Source: an uncultured Verrucomicrobiae bacterium (GTDB lineage Bacteria > Verrucomicrobiota > Verrucomicrobiia > Palsa-1439). Taken from it: a stretch of DNA of 18,907 nt. The translations under genes and the position numbers were made by a program. The notes under the pieces are model-generated. The model was not told the DNA's origin. It made no database searches and saw only the letters and a list, made by a program, of their open reading frames with translations. Numbering within the stretch: the stretch's first letter is position 1; each line of letters begins with the position of its first letter. Positions 1 to 6,421 of the stretch are shown one piece after another. The stretch is from positions 1 to 18,907 of the forward strand of contig CALBCO010000039.1 in assembly GCA_937927265.1 (NCBI GenBank). Reading direction: 5' to 3'.

Positions 1-2
1 CC

Positions 3-215
3 AGATTACCGGTGGCGGTGGGCTTCGGCGTCTCCAACCCGCAACAGGCCCGGCAGGTGGCGGCGAGCGCCGATGCCGTGGTGGTCGGCAGCGCCATTGT
101 CCACCAGCTTGCCCAAGGCCACTCGGCGCGGGAGGTCGCACGGTTCGTCGCGCCACTGGTGCGCGCCGTCAAATCCATCAACCCTCAACCCTCAACCATG
201 AATCGTTTGCGATGA
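3..215 (+). CDS. trpA: Tryptophan synthase alpha subunit, C-terminal part (cut by window edge)
   Basis: Only the last 70 codons are present. The residues PVAVGFGVSNPQQA followed by ADAVVVGSAIV match the phosphate-binding C-terminal part of the TrpA TIM barrel, which splits indole-3-glycerol phosphate into indole and glyceraldehyde 3-phosphate in the last step of tryptophan synthesis. The reading frame enters from the left edge, so the start lies outside. The final residues (INPQPSTMNRLR) go beyond the usual TrpA end and are partly encoded by a short heptamer repeat at about 177-197. The stop overlaps the next start as ATGA, so the gene is translationally linked to the following mannose-1-phosphate guanylyltransferase although the pathways are unrelated. 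The family call is firm; nothing can be said about the missing N-terminus. Confidence 0.9.
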   Translation, partial: RLPVAVGFGVSNPQQARQVAASADAVVVGSAIVHQLAQGHSAREVARFVAPLVRAVKSINPQPSTMNRLR

Positions 216-1243
216 ATTGGATCGTCATTATGGCGGGCGGCTCCGGTGAGCGGTTTTGGCCGTTGAGCCGGCGGGCGCAGCCGAAACAATTGCAAGCCAT
301 CGTCACCAAGCGAACGATGATTCAGGAAACCGTCGCCCGCGTGCGGCCGCTGGTGCCGATGGCGCGGATGGTCGTGGTCACGAATCGCGAGCAAGCGGCG
401 ATGGTGCGGAAACAGTTGCCGGGGCTGCGCCATCTCTTGATCGAGCCAGTGGGGCGCAACACCGCCCCGTGTTGCGCATGGGCGGCGGCATACGTCGCGC
501 AGCGCGACCCGGCGGCGGTGATGGCGGTGTTGCCCGCCGATGCCCATATCAACGATGTGGCCCGGTACCGGGTGGTGTTGTCATCGGCATTGGATTTGGC
601 GGCGCGACGCGACGTGTTGGTGACGATTGGAATCCGGGCGACGCGACCGGCGACCAGCTACGGCTACGTGCGCCTGGGCGAGCCGTTGGGCGCGGGATTC
701 TGGCAAGCCCGGCAATTTGTGGAAAAACCCGACCTGGCACGAGCCGAAGAATTTGTCGCCAGCGGCGAGTACCGGTGGAACGCCGGAATGTTCGTCTGGA
801 ACGCCACGGCGATTCGCGCGGCGTTCCTCAAACACGCGCCGAAGATTTGGAAGACCATCCGCCATGCGAAGTCCGTGCCGGCCGTGTATCCGAAGTTGGA
901 AAAGATTTCGGTGGACTACGCCGTGATGGAGAAAGCCGACAACGTGGTCGTCGCCAACGGCGATTTCGATTGGGATGACGTGGGCGATTGGCCGGCGTTG
1001 GCGCGGCACCTTCCGGCGGATGCCGCTGGCAATGTTGTCCGCGGCGAGTTTTACGGTGTGGACGCGTCCGATAACGTGGTCGTCTCATTGCCCGGTCACG
1101 CGGTCGCGGCACTCGGTGTGAAGGACCTGGTGATTGTGCACACGCGGGATGCGACGTTGATCTGTCCGAAGAGCGAAGCCCAGCGGGTGCGTGATGTGGT
1201 CAAGAAGCTGGCGGAGGACCGGCAGGGGCGCCGGTTGGTCTGA
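212..1243 (+). CDS. manC: Mannose-1-phosphate guanylyltransferase (GDP-mannose pyrophosphorylase)
   Basis: This 343-residue cytoplasmic enzyme should make GDP-mannose from GTP and mannose 1-phosphate, feeding surface polysaccharide or LPS synthesis. The N-terminus has the nucleotidyltransferase signature GGSGERFWPLSR (residues 9-20) followed by PKQ. Further on are EPVGRNTAP, the VLPADAHI block, the FVEKP motif and RWNAGMFVW, all typical of the family. Its length fits the monofunctional GDP-mannose pyrophosphorylase, without the C-terminal phosphomannose isomerase domain of the roughly 470-residue bifunctional ManC/AlgA enzymes. The ATG overlaps the trpA stop by four bases and its TGA overlaps the ruvX ATG (TGATG), so it sits inside a translationally coupled cluster. 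The family is clear; the symbol manC is used in the broad sense. Confidence 0.9.
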   Translation: MNWIVIMAGGSGERFWPLSRRAQPKQLQAIVTKRTMIQETVARVRPLVPMARMVVVTNREQAAMVRKQLPGLRHLLIEPVGRNTAPCCAWAAAYVAQRDPAAVMAVLPADAHINDVARYRVVLSSALDLAARRDVLVTIGIRATRPATSYGYVRLGEPLGAGFWQARQFVEKPDLARAEEFVASGEYRWNAGMFVWNATAIRAAFLKHAPKIWKTIRHAKSVPAVYPKLEKISVDYAVMEKADNVVVANGDFDWDDVGDWPALARHLPADAAGNVVRGEFYGVDASDNVVVSLPGHAVAALGVKDLVIVHTRDATLICPKSEAQRVRDVVKKLAEDRQGRRLV

Positions 1244-1641
1244 TGCGCGTGCTCGGCGTGGATTTCGGCACGAAACGGATTGGGCTGGCGATTTCTGACG
1301 AGACGGGTACGGTGGCCACGCCGATCGGTTGTGTCAGCAACCTGGTCGAGATCACAGGGACGGCGACAGCACGCGGGGTCGGCAAGATCGTCGTCGGCGT
1401 ACCGCGCCGTCTCAACGGTGCCGTCAGCGAACAGACGGAACGGACGTTGGCGTTTATTGCCGCGCTGCAACAAGCCACAACGATCCCCGTGGTGCGGTGG
1501 GACGAGCGGTTGACCACGGCGCAAGTGGAACGGGTATTGGTGGCGGGCGGCGTGCGCCGTTCGGACCGTAAAGAGAAACGCGATCAACTGGCCGCCACCG
1601 TGTTGTTGCAGAGCTACCTCGATGCGCAACCGGTACTTTAG
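1243..1641 (+). CDS. ruvX: Putative pre-16S rRNA nuclease / Holliday junction resolvase, YqgF family
   Basis: This 132-residue protein belongs to the RNase H-fold YqgF/RuvX family, which is linked to 16S rRNA 5'-end maturation and, in some species, Holliday junction resolution. The N-terminal GVDFGTKRIGLAISD carries the first catalytic Asp (Asp7). A central VVGVPRRLNG strand, the WDERLTT motif with its Glu, and the C-terminal DQLAATVLLQSYLD with another Asp complete the active site. It is slightly short for the family but has every core motif. The start is set by the TGATG overlap with the preceding gene, and the 3' end overlaps truA by 20 bases, so coupled translation is likely. Confidence 0.9.
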   Translation: MRVLGVDFGTKRIGLAISDETGTVATPIGCVSNLVEITGTATARGVGKIVVGVPRRLNGAVSEQTERTLAFIAALQQATTIPVVRWDERLTTAQVERVLVAGGVRRSDRKEKRDQLAATVLLQSYLDAQPVL

Positions 1642-2413
1642 ATGCACGATTGCCTACGACGGCACCGCCTACGGCGGGTGGCAACGCCAGCCCAACGCGG
1701 TGACGGTGCAAGAACTCCTGGAGAAGGCGCTGGCCCAACTCGCCGGTTGCCCTGTGGTCGTCCACGGCTCCGGCCGCACCGATGCCGGCGTACACGCGCG
1801 GGCGCAAGTCGCGAGTTTCGTCGCGCCTCTTTACCATCCCCTCGCCACCATTTGCCGCGCCTTGAACGCCAACCTGCCAACCGACATTCGCGTCAGACAG
1901 GTCCGCACGGTGTCGGCGACGTTTCACGCACGGTTTTCAGCGACGAGCAAGGAGTATCGCTACCAGATTGACTGTGGGACAGTGGCAGATCCGTTTTTGC
2001 GCCACTATGCGTGGCATCACCCGCAGCCGCTGGACGTGTCGGCCATGCGACGCGCCGCCCGGATATTGAAAGGCCCGCACGATTTTACGGCTTTGGCCGC
2101 CAAGTCTGAACGCCAACCGGTGCGAACGATTTCCAAGCTCAGCATCATCCCTCGCGGCTCGCTGCTGACGATTGCAGTGACAGCGGACGGGTTTCTTTAC
2201 AAGATGGTGCGGAGCATCGTTGGCGCGTTGGTCAAAGTGGGGGAAAGGCGGTTGACAGTCGAGGAATTGCGGTCAGTGCTGGAAGGGCGCAAGCGGACGG
2301 CGTTGATTGCAACTGCGCCCGCGCACGGGTTGTTTTTGTGGCGGGTCACATACGGGAAAACAAAACGCGGGAGACCCCGTCGGGTTTCCCGCGTTGTTGC
2401 CGCGACGGATTAG
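1622..2413 (+). CDS. truA: tRNA pseudouridine(38-40) synthase TruA
   Basis: TruA converts uridines 38-40 of the tRNA anticodon stem to pseudouridine. The 263-residue protein begins with the typical YDGTAYGGWQRQPN, has the catalytic motif GRTDAGVHA with the nucleophile Asp54, and later shows FSATSKEYRYQI, DFTALAA and the C-terminal FLYKMVRSIVGALVKVG block. The ATG lies 20 bases inside ruvX. The last roughly 15 residues (KTKRGRPRRVSRVVAATD) are basic and look like an added tail. They are encoded by a long inverted repeat at 2364-2395 that probably terminates the convergent minus-strand gene, whose coding region overlaps this one by four bases. Confidence 0.95.
   Translation: MRNRYFRCTIAYDGTAYGGWQRQPNAVTVQELLEKALAQLAGCPVVVHGSGRTDAGVHARAQVASFVAPLYHPLATICRALNANLPTDIRVRQVRTVSATFHARFSATSKEYRYQIDCGTVADPFLRHYAWHHPQPLDVSAMRRAARILKGPHDFTALAAKSERQPVRTISKLSIIPRGSLLTIAVTADGFLYKMVRSIVGALVKVGERRLTVEELRSVLEGRKRTALIATAPAHGLFLWRVTYGKTKRGRPRRVSRVVAATD
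2357..2395 (-). terminator. Intrinsic terminator of the small secreted protein gene, inside truA
   Basis: Two 14-base arms, 2364-2377 and 2382-2395, pair completely apart from one G-T wobble around a four-base loop. Read on the minus strand the hairpin is followed by TTGTTTT, the order expected of a rho-independent terminator for the gene ending at 2410. On the plus strand the following bases are not T-rich. It lies wholly within the truA coding sequence. Confidence 0.75.
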
Positions 2414-2748
2414 CGTTTCTTTTTGCCGCCGCTTTTGCCGCCCTTGGTCATGATGCCTTGGGCCTCGAGGTTGTCGCCACTGCCGGTGTAGCGCACGGTG
2501 ACTTCCTGCCCGACTTTCAGCCCGGCCAACCCGCTGGCGGGCAGTTTGGCGTCGGCACCGACTTTGAACGTCTGGCTGCCGTCTTCGGTCTTGACCGTGA
2601 TCGTGTTCGCAGTCGCGTCCACGCTCTCGATCGTGCCCATGCACGTCTGCGGTTTGCCGCCGCCCTTGCCGGGCTTAACACCCGTCGCGAGTGGCGCGAA
2701 CGCCAGCGCCACGGCAATCACGACGATACTGCTGATGAGTTTCTGCAT
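2410..2748 (-). CDS. Small secreted protein with one beta-rich domain and a Lys-rich tail, unknown function
   Basis: This 112-residue protein starts with a clear signal peptide (MQKLISSIVVIAVALAFAPLATG), so it should be exported. The mature part opens with a Gly/Lys stretch (VKPGKGGGKPQ), then a segment of alternating residues (MGTIESVDATANTITVKTEDGSQTFKVGADAKL...LKVGQEVTVRYTGSG) that reads like the small OB-type beta barrels of DUF5666-like proteins, and ends in GGKSGGKKKR. A good ribosome site (AGGAG) stands 7 bases before the ATG. There is a single Cys. The function is unknown; the family comparison is by eye only. Its stop overlaps the truA stop region, and a terminator lies just beyond. 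Confidence 0.75.
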   Translation of the reverse strand: MQKLISSIVVIAVALAFAPLATGVKPGKGGGKPQTCMGTIESVDATANTITVKTEDGSQTFKVGADAKLPASGLAGLKVGQEVTVRYTGSGDNLEAQGIMTKGGKSGGKKKR

Positions 2749-3039
2749 ATATCTCCTTTGGTTGATGGTTGGTTTCTCACTACATCACGTAGTCAACCCC
2801 GCCACTTGAGAAAAGTTGCGCGGTGGTTTCGCTCCCCGAACCAAGAGTGGAAAAGGACACGCGCCGACATCTCACCGGGCTGGGGGGGGGCCGCCTGCTT
2901 GGCCGCGTTCTGCCGATTGGGGGTTGCATTCCATTTGGCGTCCGTCTATCGCTATGACGTTGAGCCGGCAAGAATGCATGAACTTCGCCGAGGCAAGCAT
3001 GGCCAAAAACGTTAGAAGACGGGGGCGCGACTAGTCCTG
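2749..3039. other. Intergenic region without a recognisable gene
   Basis: These 291 bases separate the minus-strand secreted protein gene from trmL. Open frames cross the region on both strands but none resembles a known protein. It holds a run of nine G at 2882-2890. A weak promoter-like pair, TTGCAT at 2924-2929 and TATCGC at 2947-2952 with 17 bases between, could serve trmL. I see no RNA gene. Confidence 0.5.
2779..2796 (-). promoter_or_regulatory. Possible -35 box with 15-bp inverted repeat upstream of the secreted protein gene
   Basis: ACTAC, five bases, GTAGT forms an inverted repeat at 2779-2793. It overlaps a TTGACT hexamer on the minus strand (2791-2796), about 45 bases upstream of the 2748 start. 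A convincing -10 box at the right spacing is not visible, so an operator over a promoter is only a possibility. Confidence 0.3.
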
Positions 3040-3495
3040 ATGAACGTGGTGTTGATTGAGCCGGAAATCCCGCCGAATACCGGGAACGTGGCCCGTTTAT
3101 GCGCGGCGACGGATACGACCCTGCATCTCGTCGGTCCGCTCGGTTTCCGGCTCGACAACCGTGAACTGAAACGGGCCGGGATGGATTACTGGGAGCATGT
3201 TCGATGGAAATACTGGGACTCTTTTGTCCAATTGCAACAGGCGGCATCCGGGGAGGCCTGTTTTTACTTTGTGGAAAACAAAACGGACCGCTGGTACACC
3301 GCGCCACGGTATCGGGCGGGCGATTATCTGGTGTTTGGACGCGAGACGGCAGGGTTGCCAGCCGAGTTGTTGGAGGCCAACCGCGATTCGGTCATTGCGA
3401 TCCCGCAGTTTAATCCCGCTGCGCGTAGCCTCAACCTCTCCAACTGCGTGGCGATTGTCCTCTACGAGGCGCTGCGACAGATCAAGGGGTTCTGA
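3040..3495 (+). CDS. trmL: tRNA (cytidine(34)-2'-O)-methyltransferase TrmL
   Basis: TrmL (YibK) is a small SPOUT methyltransferase that 2'-O-methylates the wobble base of certain leucine tRNAs using S-adenosylmethionine. The 151-residue length matches the family. The N-terminus NVVLIEPEIPPNTGNVARLCAATDTTLHLVGPLGF is nearly a textbook copy, followed by KRAGMDYWEHV. The trefoil-knot cofactor site is seen in LVFGRETAGLP and the C-terminal IPQFNPAARSLNLSNCVAIVLYEALRQ. The ATG at 3040 is the only sensible start because the first strand begins at residue 2. The 3' end overlaps the convergent minus-strand gene by 14 bases. Confidence 0.93.
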   Translation: MNVVLIEPEIPPNTGNVARLCAATDTTLHLVGPLGFRLDNRELKRAGMDYWEHVRWKYWDSFVQLQQAASGEACFYFVENKTDRWYTAPRYRAGDYLVFGRETAGLPAELLEANRDSVIAIPQFNPAARSLNLSNCVAIVLYEALRQIKGF

Positions 3496-4039
3496 GTGTG
3501 TCCACTTGGCCGGTCACTGTCCGCAAGACCAAGGCCGGCAGGCTGGCTGACTCCGTCAGGTTGGTGAACACAATCGTTTGGTTCAACGACAGGCGTTTCA
3601 GCGGGCGCGCGGCATCCTGAATGACCACGGTGCCGAGGCGAACGTTCAACACATCCACTTGGTAGGAACGCCGCTTGCCTGTGGCAAACCTGGATTGCAG
3701 CCGCGCGGCGAGGTTGTCGCCTTGCACCGGTTTCACCAAGACGAGTTCCTTCAATTCCACTTCGATGGACCGGCATCGTGGCGCGCCCCGCAAGACCGAG
3801 ATCGTGGAATAGTCCACGCGCACCAGCGGCACGTCCACCAACTCCGGCGGGTTCGCCAACCGGACGTGGCGCGCTTCCAACTGGCCGGTGAACGGACTGA
3901 GTCGGGCTTCCCCGACCCTGACGGGCAGGCCCGTGGCGCGTTGCAGGGCGCCTTGGATCACGAACCGAGCCATGAGATTGCGGCTCGAGTATAACGCGGC
4001 CAGCACGAGCAGCAATAGAATCAGAATACGACAGCGCAT
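3482..4039 (-). CDS. AsmA/DUF748-like membrane-anchored periplasmic protein
   Basis: The 185-residue product has an N-terminal hydrophobic segment (residues 4-18, ILILLLLVLAALYSS) that could be a membrane anchor or signal. It is followed by RFVIQGALQRATGLPVRVGEARLSPFTGQLEARHVRLANPP, the pattern of the N-terminal repeats of AsmA/DUF748 proteins (helix, then G-X-P-V-X-V, then strands). Proteins of this broad group are long envelope proteins, some acting in lipid transport. This one is much shorter and may be a minimal member. A missing C-terminal part cannot be excluded, because the stop lies inside trmL. No clear ribosome site is seen. Function uncertain. Confidence 0.65.
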   Translation of the reverse strand: MRCRILILLLLVLAALYSSRNLMARFVIQGALQRATGLPVRVGEARLSPFTGQLEARHVRLANPPELVDVPLVRVDYSTISVLRGAPRCRSIEVELKELVLVKPVQGDNLAARLQSRFATGKRRSYQVDVLNVRLGTVVIQDAARPLKRLSLNQTIVFTNLTESASLPALVLRTVTGQVDTLRTP

Positions 4040-4077
4040 CAGTTGCTTTTAGTGAGCCGTGTGCGAAAAATCAAGCT

Positions 4078-4915
4078 GTGCCTCCACTCGGCGCCCATGT
4101 CAGCATTGCCGGCGGCGTCCCCCGCACGCTCGACCGCGCGGTGGCGACCGGCTGCGAAGCCGCCCAGATTTTTCTGAAAAACCAGGTACAATGAAACGCT
4201 CCGTCGTACACCGCCGACGAAGTTCAGCAATTCCGCGAACGCCGCACCATCCCCGTCTTCGCGCACAGTTCGTATCTCATCAACCTGGCCGCCACCGCCG
4301 CCCAACGCTCGGTCGCGGCGTTGGTGGACGAAGTGCGGCGGGCGGATGCGCTCGGCGTGCCGTTCATCGTGCTGCACCCCGGCGCGCATTTGGGGGCCGG
4401 CGAAGAGGCCGGCTTGGCGCGCGTCGCCAACAATCTCGACGCTGTTTTCCGCGCCACCGTGCGCAGTCCAGTTGCGGATTGCATTGGAGACGACCGCCGG
4501 CCAGGGAACAAATCTCGGTGACCGGTTCGCGCACCTCGCTGCCATCATCCATGCTTCCCATCATCCTGCCCGGATCGCGGTCTGTGTAGACACCTGCCAC
4601 GTGTTCGCGGCCGGCTACGATCTGCGTTCCGCCGATGGCTACCGGCTGATGGTTGCCGAACTCGACCGGTTGATTGGCTGCGACCGCGTGGTCGCGTTTC
4701 ATCTGAACGACTCGAAGACGCCGCTCGGTTCGCGGGTGGACCGACATGAACACATTGGAAAAGGCCACATCGGGCTGGCCGGTTTCCGGCAGGTGTTGCG
4801 CGACCGGCGTTGGCGTGACCTGCCGATGGTGTTGGAGACGCCAAAGGGCCAGGAGGGCCAGGCCGACCGTCGGAATCTTCGCGTATTGCGCTCGTTGTTG
4901 TCGCCCCAGGCCTGA
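4078..4915 (+). pseudogene. nfo: Endonuclease IV (Nfo), disrupted by a TGA stop and a +1 frameshift
   Basis: Endonuclease IV cuts DNA 5' to abasic sites with a three-metal centre. The likely start is the GTG at 4078, giving VPPLGAHVSIAGG. The frame runs to IFLKNQVQ and meets TGA at 4192-4194, where the family has Trp (typically Q-W-N-A-P), so one G-to-A change explains the stop. The same frame continues through FAHSSYLINLA and VLHPGAHLG. Near 4472 an extra T moves the reading to the next frame; removing it restores SPVRIALETTAGQG. The rest is intact: VDTCHVFAAGYD, FHLNDSKTPLGSRVDRHEHIGKGHIG and VLETPKG, ending at 4915. Repaired length is about 278 residues, normal for Nfo. Two independent lesions favour a pseudogene, though assembly error is possible. 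Confidence 0.85.
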
Positions 4916-4948
4916 AGTCCAGCGCTCCAGGAGAGCCGCTATTCAGGC
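4910..4948. terminator. Imperfect inverted repeat between convergent nfo and htrA ends
   Basis: GCCTGAA (4910-4916) and TTCAGGC (4942-4948) are complementary. Between them AGCG pairs with CGCT and CTCC with GGAG, giving a broken but extended hairpin that holds the stop codons of both convergent genes. There is no T-run on either side, so it is at best a weak or factor-assisted terminator. Confidence 0.35.
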
Positions 4949-6354
4949 TTGAGCACGACGAACGTCGCAGTGCCATCGCGTTGGACGTAGAGTAACACGC
5001 CTTTGTCTTTGGCGGCGCGCTTGGCTTGTTGGTGAAATTCTTCGGCGGTGCGAATGGGCTGGCGGTTGACTTCGGTGATCACGTCGCCCGGTTGCAAACC
5101 TTTGGCCGCCGCATCGCTGTCGTCCGCGACTTCCGTGATGACGACGCCGGTTGCTTCCGCGTAACCCAATTCTTGGGCGAGTGCGGGCGTCAGAGTTTGC
5201 ACCCGCAGGCCGAGTACGCGCGCGGCCGGTGGCGGAAGCGTCAACTCGCCACGAGTCAAATGTGGCGTGTCGGGCAACTCGCCGGTCTTCAACTGCACTT
5301 GAACCGGCTGCCCGTCACGGCGGACGTCGAGCGTGATGGTTTGGCCAATTTGTTTGCGCAGGATTTGGCGTTGCAGGTCGCGCGGGGTTTTCACGGGCAC
5401 ACCGTCCACGGCGATAATCACATCAGCGGGTTTCAGCTCACTGGCAGCAGCCGGGGTGTTGGGATAAATCGCGCGCACGAGGACTCCATCTTTCAGATCC
5501 GGGAGAGATTCGGCCAGTTCCTTGTTTTGAGCGAGTGTTTCGATTTGGATGCCGATCCAGGGGCGGACGATTTTGCCGTGGGCAATCAGTTGGTCGGCAA
5601 TTTCGCGGGCGAGGTTGGTGGGGATGGCGAAACCGATACCGCGATTCATGCCGCGAATGAGGGTGTTGATGCCGATGACGCGGCCTTCGATGTCGCAAAG
5701 CGGACCGCCAGAGTTGCCGGGGTTGATGGCGGCATCAGTCTGCAAATAATCTTCATAGGCGCTGCCGCCCCGCGTTGCAACGGCCGACCGTCCTTTGGCA
5801 CTGACATGGCCAACGGTGAAGCTGTATTCCAGCTCAAACGGTGCGCCGATGGCGATGGCCCATTGACCGACTTTGACGGCGTCGCTGTCGGCGAGCACGG
5901 CTGCCGGAAGGTCAGTAGCATTGACTTTGATGACGGCGATGTCGGTACGCTCGTCGTTGCCGATTTTTTCGGCTGGAAACTGCCGGCCATCTTGAAGGCG
6001 GACTGTGATTTTGTCGGCGCCGTCAATAACGTGATTGTTGGTGAGGATGTAACCGTCGCGGCGCAGGATGGTGCCCGAACCTTGAGCATCCACGTCTTGT
6101 GGACGCCCCTCCGGCAGGCCGGGGCGACGAAAGAAGAACTCAAACGGTGTGCCTTCGAATTGTTGCCGGAACTCCTCGTCGGCATCCTGCGCGGTGAGCC
6201 GGCGGGTGGTGGTGATGACGACCACGGAGGGACTGACGGTCTCGGCGACGCTGACGAAGGCGCTTTCGAGTTGCCGGGCGAGATCGTGTGGGGGTGTCGC
6301 CATCATGGGGCCAGCGGCACAGGTCAGGCTGAGGAAAAGACAAATGATTTTCAT
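4939..6354 (-). CDS. HtrA/DegP-type periplasmic serine protease with two PDZ domains
   Basis: This is a Deg-family protease/chaperone of the periplasm, 471 residues from the chosen ATG. That ATG precedes a signal peptide (MKIICLFLSLTCAAGPMMA); earlier in-frame starts would run into nadA, although an ATG at 6366 is a fair alternative. The trypsin-like domain has His108 in NNHVIDGAD, Asp138 in ERTDIAVIKV and Ser215 in INPGNSGGPL, so the catalytic triad is complete. Two PDZ domains follow: one around VRAIYPNTPAAASELKPADVIIAVDGVPV, and a C-terminal one around VVITEVADDSDAAAKGLQPGDVITEVNRQPI. The layout matches DegP/DegQ rather than the one-PDZ DegS. It is divergent from nadA with a candidate promoter immediately upstream. 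Confidence 0.93.
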   Translation of the reverse strand: MKIICLFLSLTCAAGPMMATPPHDLARQLESAFVSVAETVSPSVVVITTTRRLTAQDADEEFRQQFEGTPFEFFFRRPGLPEGRPQDVDAQGSGTILRRDGYILTNNHVIDGADKITVRLQDGRQFPAEKIGNDERTDIAVIKVNATDLPAAVLADSDAVKVGQWAIAIGAPFELEYSFTVGHVSAKGRSAVATRGGSAYEDYLQTDAAINPGNSGGPLCDIEGRVIGINTLIRGMNRGIGFAIPTNLAREIADQLIAHGKIVRPWIGIQIETLAQNKELAESLPDLKDGVLVRAIYPNTPAAASELKPADVIIAVDGVPVKTPRDLQRQILRKQIGQTITLDVRRDGQPVQVQLKTGELPDTPHLTRGELTLPPPAARVLGLRVQTLTPALAQELGYAEATGVVITEVADDSDAAAKGLQPGDVITEVNRQPIRTAEEFHQQAKRAAKDKGVLLYVQRDGTATFVVLKPE

Positions 6355-6364
6355 GTAACCCCGC

Positions 6365-6393
6365 ATCCTACCAAAGGACGGGTGCGTTGACAA
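6365..6393 (-). promoter_or_regulatory. Candidate sigma70 promoter of the HtrA gene
   Basis: On the minus strand TTGTCA (6388-6393) and TAGGAT (6365-6370) are separated by exactly 17 bases, five of six and four of six matches to consensus. The expected transcription start, about 6358, is only a few bases before the ATG at 6354, so the mRNA would be almost leaderless. A TTGACA hexamer on the plus strand (6387-6392) overlaps the same -35 site and points toward nadA, with a poor -10 candidate TACAGA at 6409-6414. Confidence 0.5.
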
Positions 6394-6421
6394 ACCGGGG
6401 CTTTTTATTACAGAGTGAATC

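Noticed and set aside
2338..3015. Plus-strand open frame across the truA-trmL interval
   Set aside because: It overlaps truA and the secreted protein gene antisense and has no domain-like sequence.
4192..4194. TGA read as Trp (altered genetic code) in nfo
   Set aside because: TGA ends manC, trmL, nth and others in the same window, and nfo also has a frameshift that recoding of TGA would not explain.
4465..4480. Programmed frameshift in nfo
   Set aside because: No slippery heptamer or stimulating structure is evident, and the separate premature stop makes decay or sequencing error simpler.
5026..6390. Plus-strand open frame of 454 codons
   Set aside because: It is antisense to the HtrA gene, whose minus-strand frame has a full catalytic triad and PDZ domains; the plus frame has no recognisable domain.
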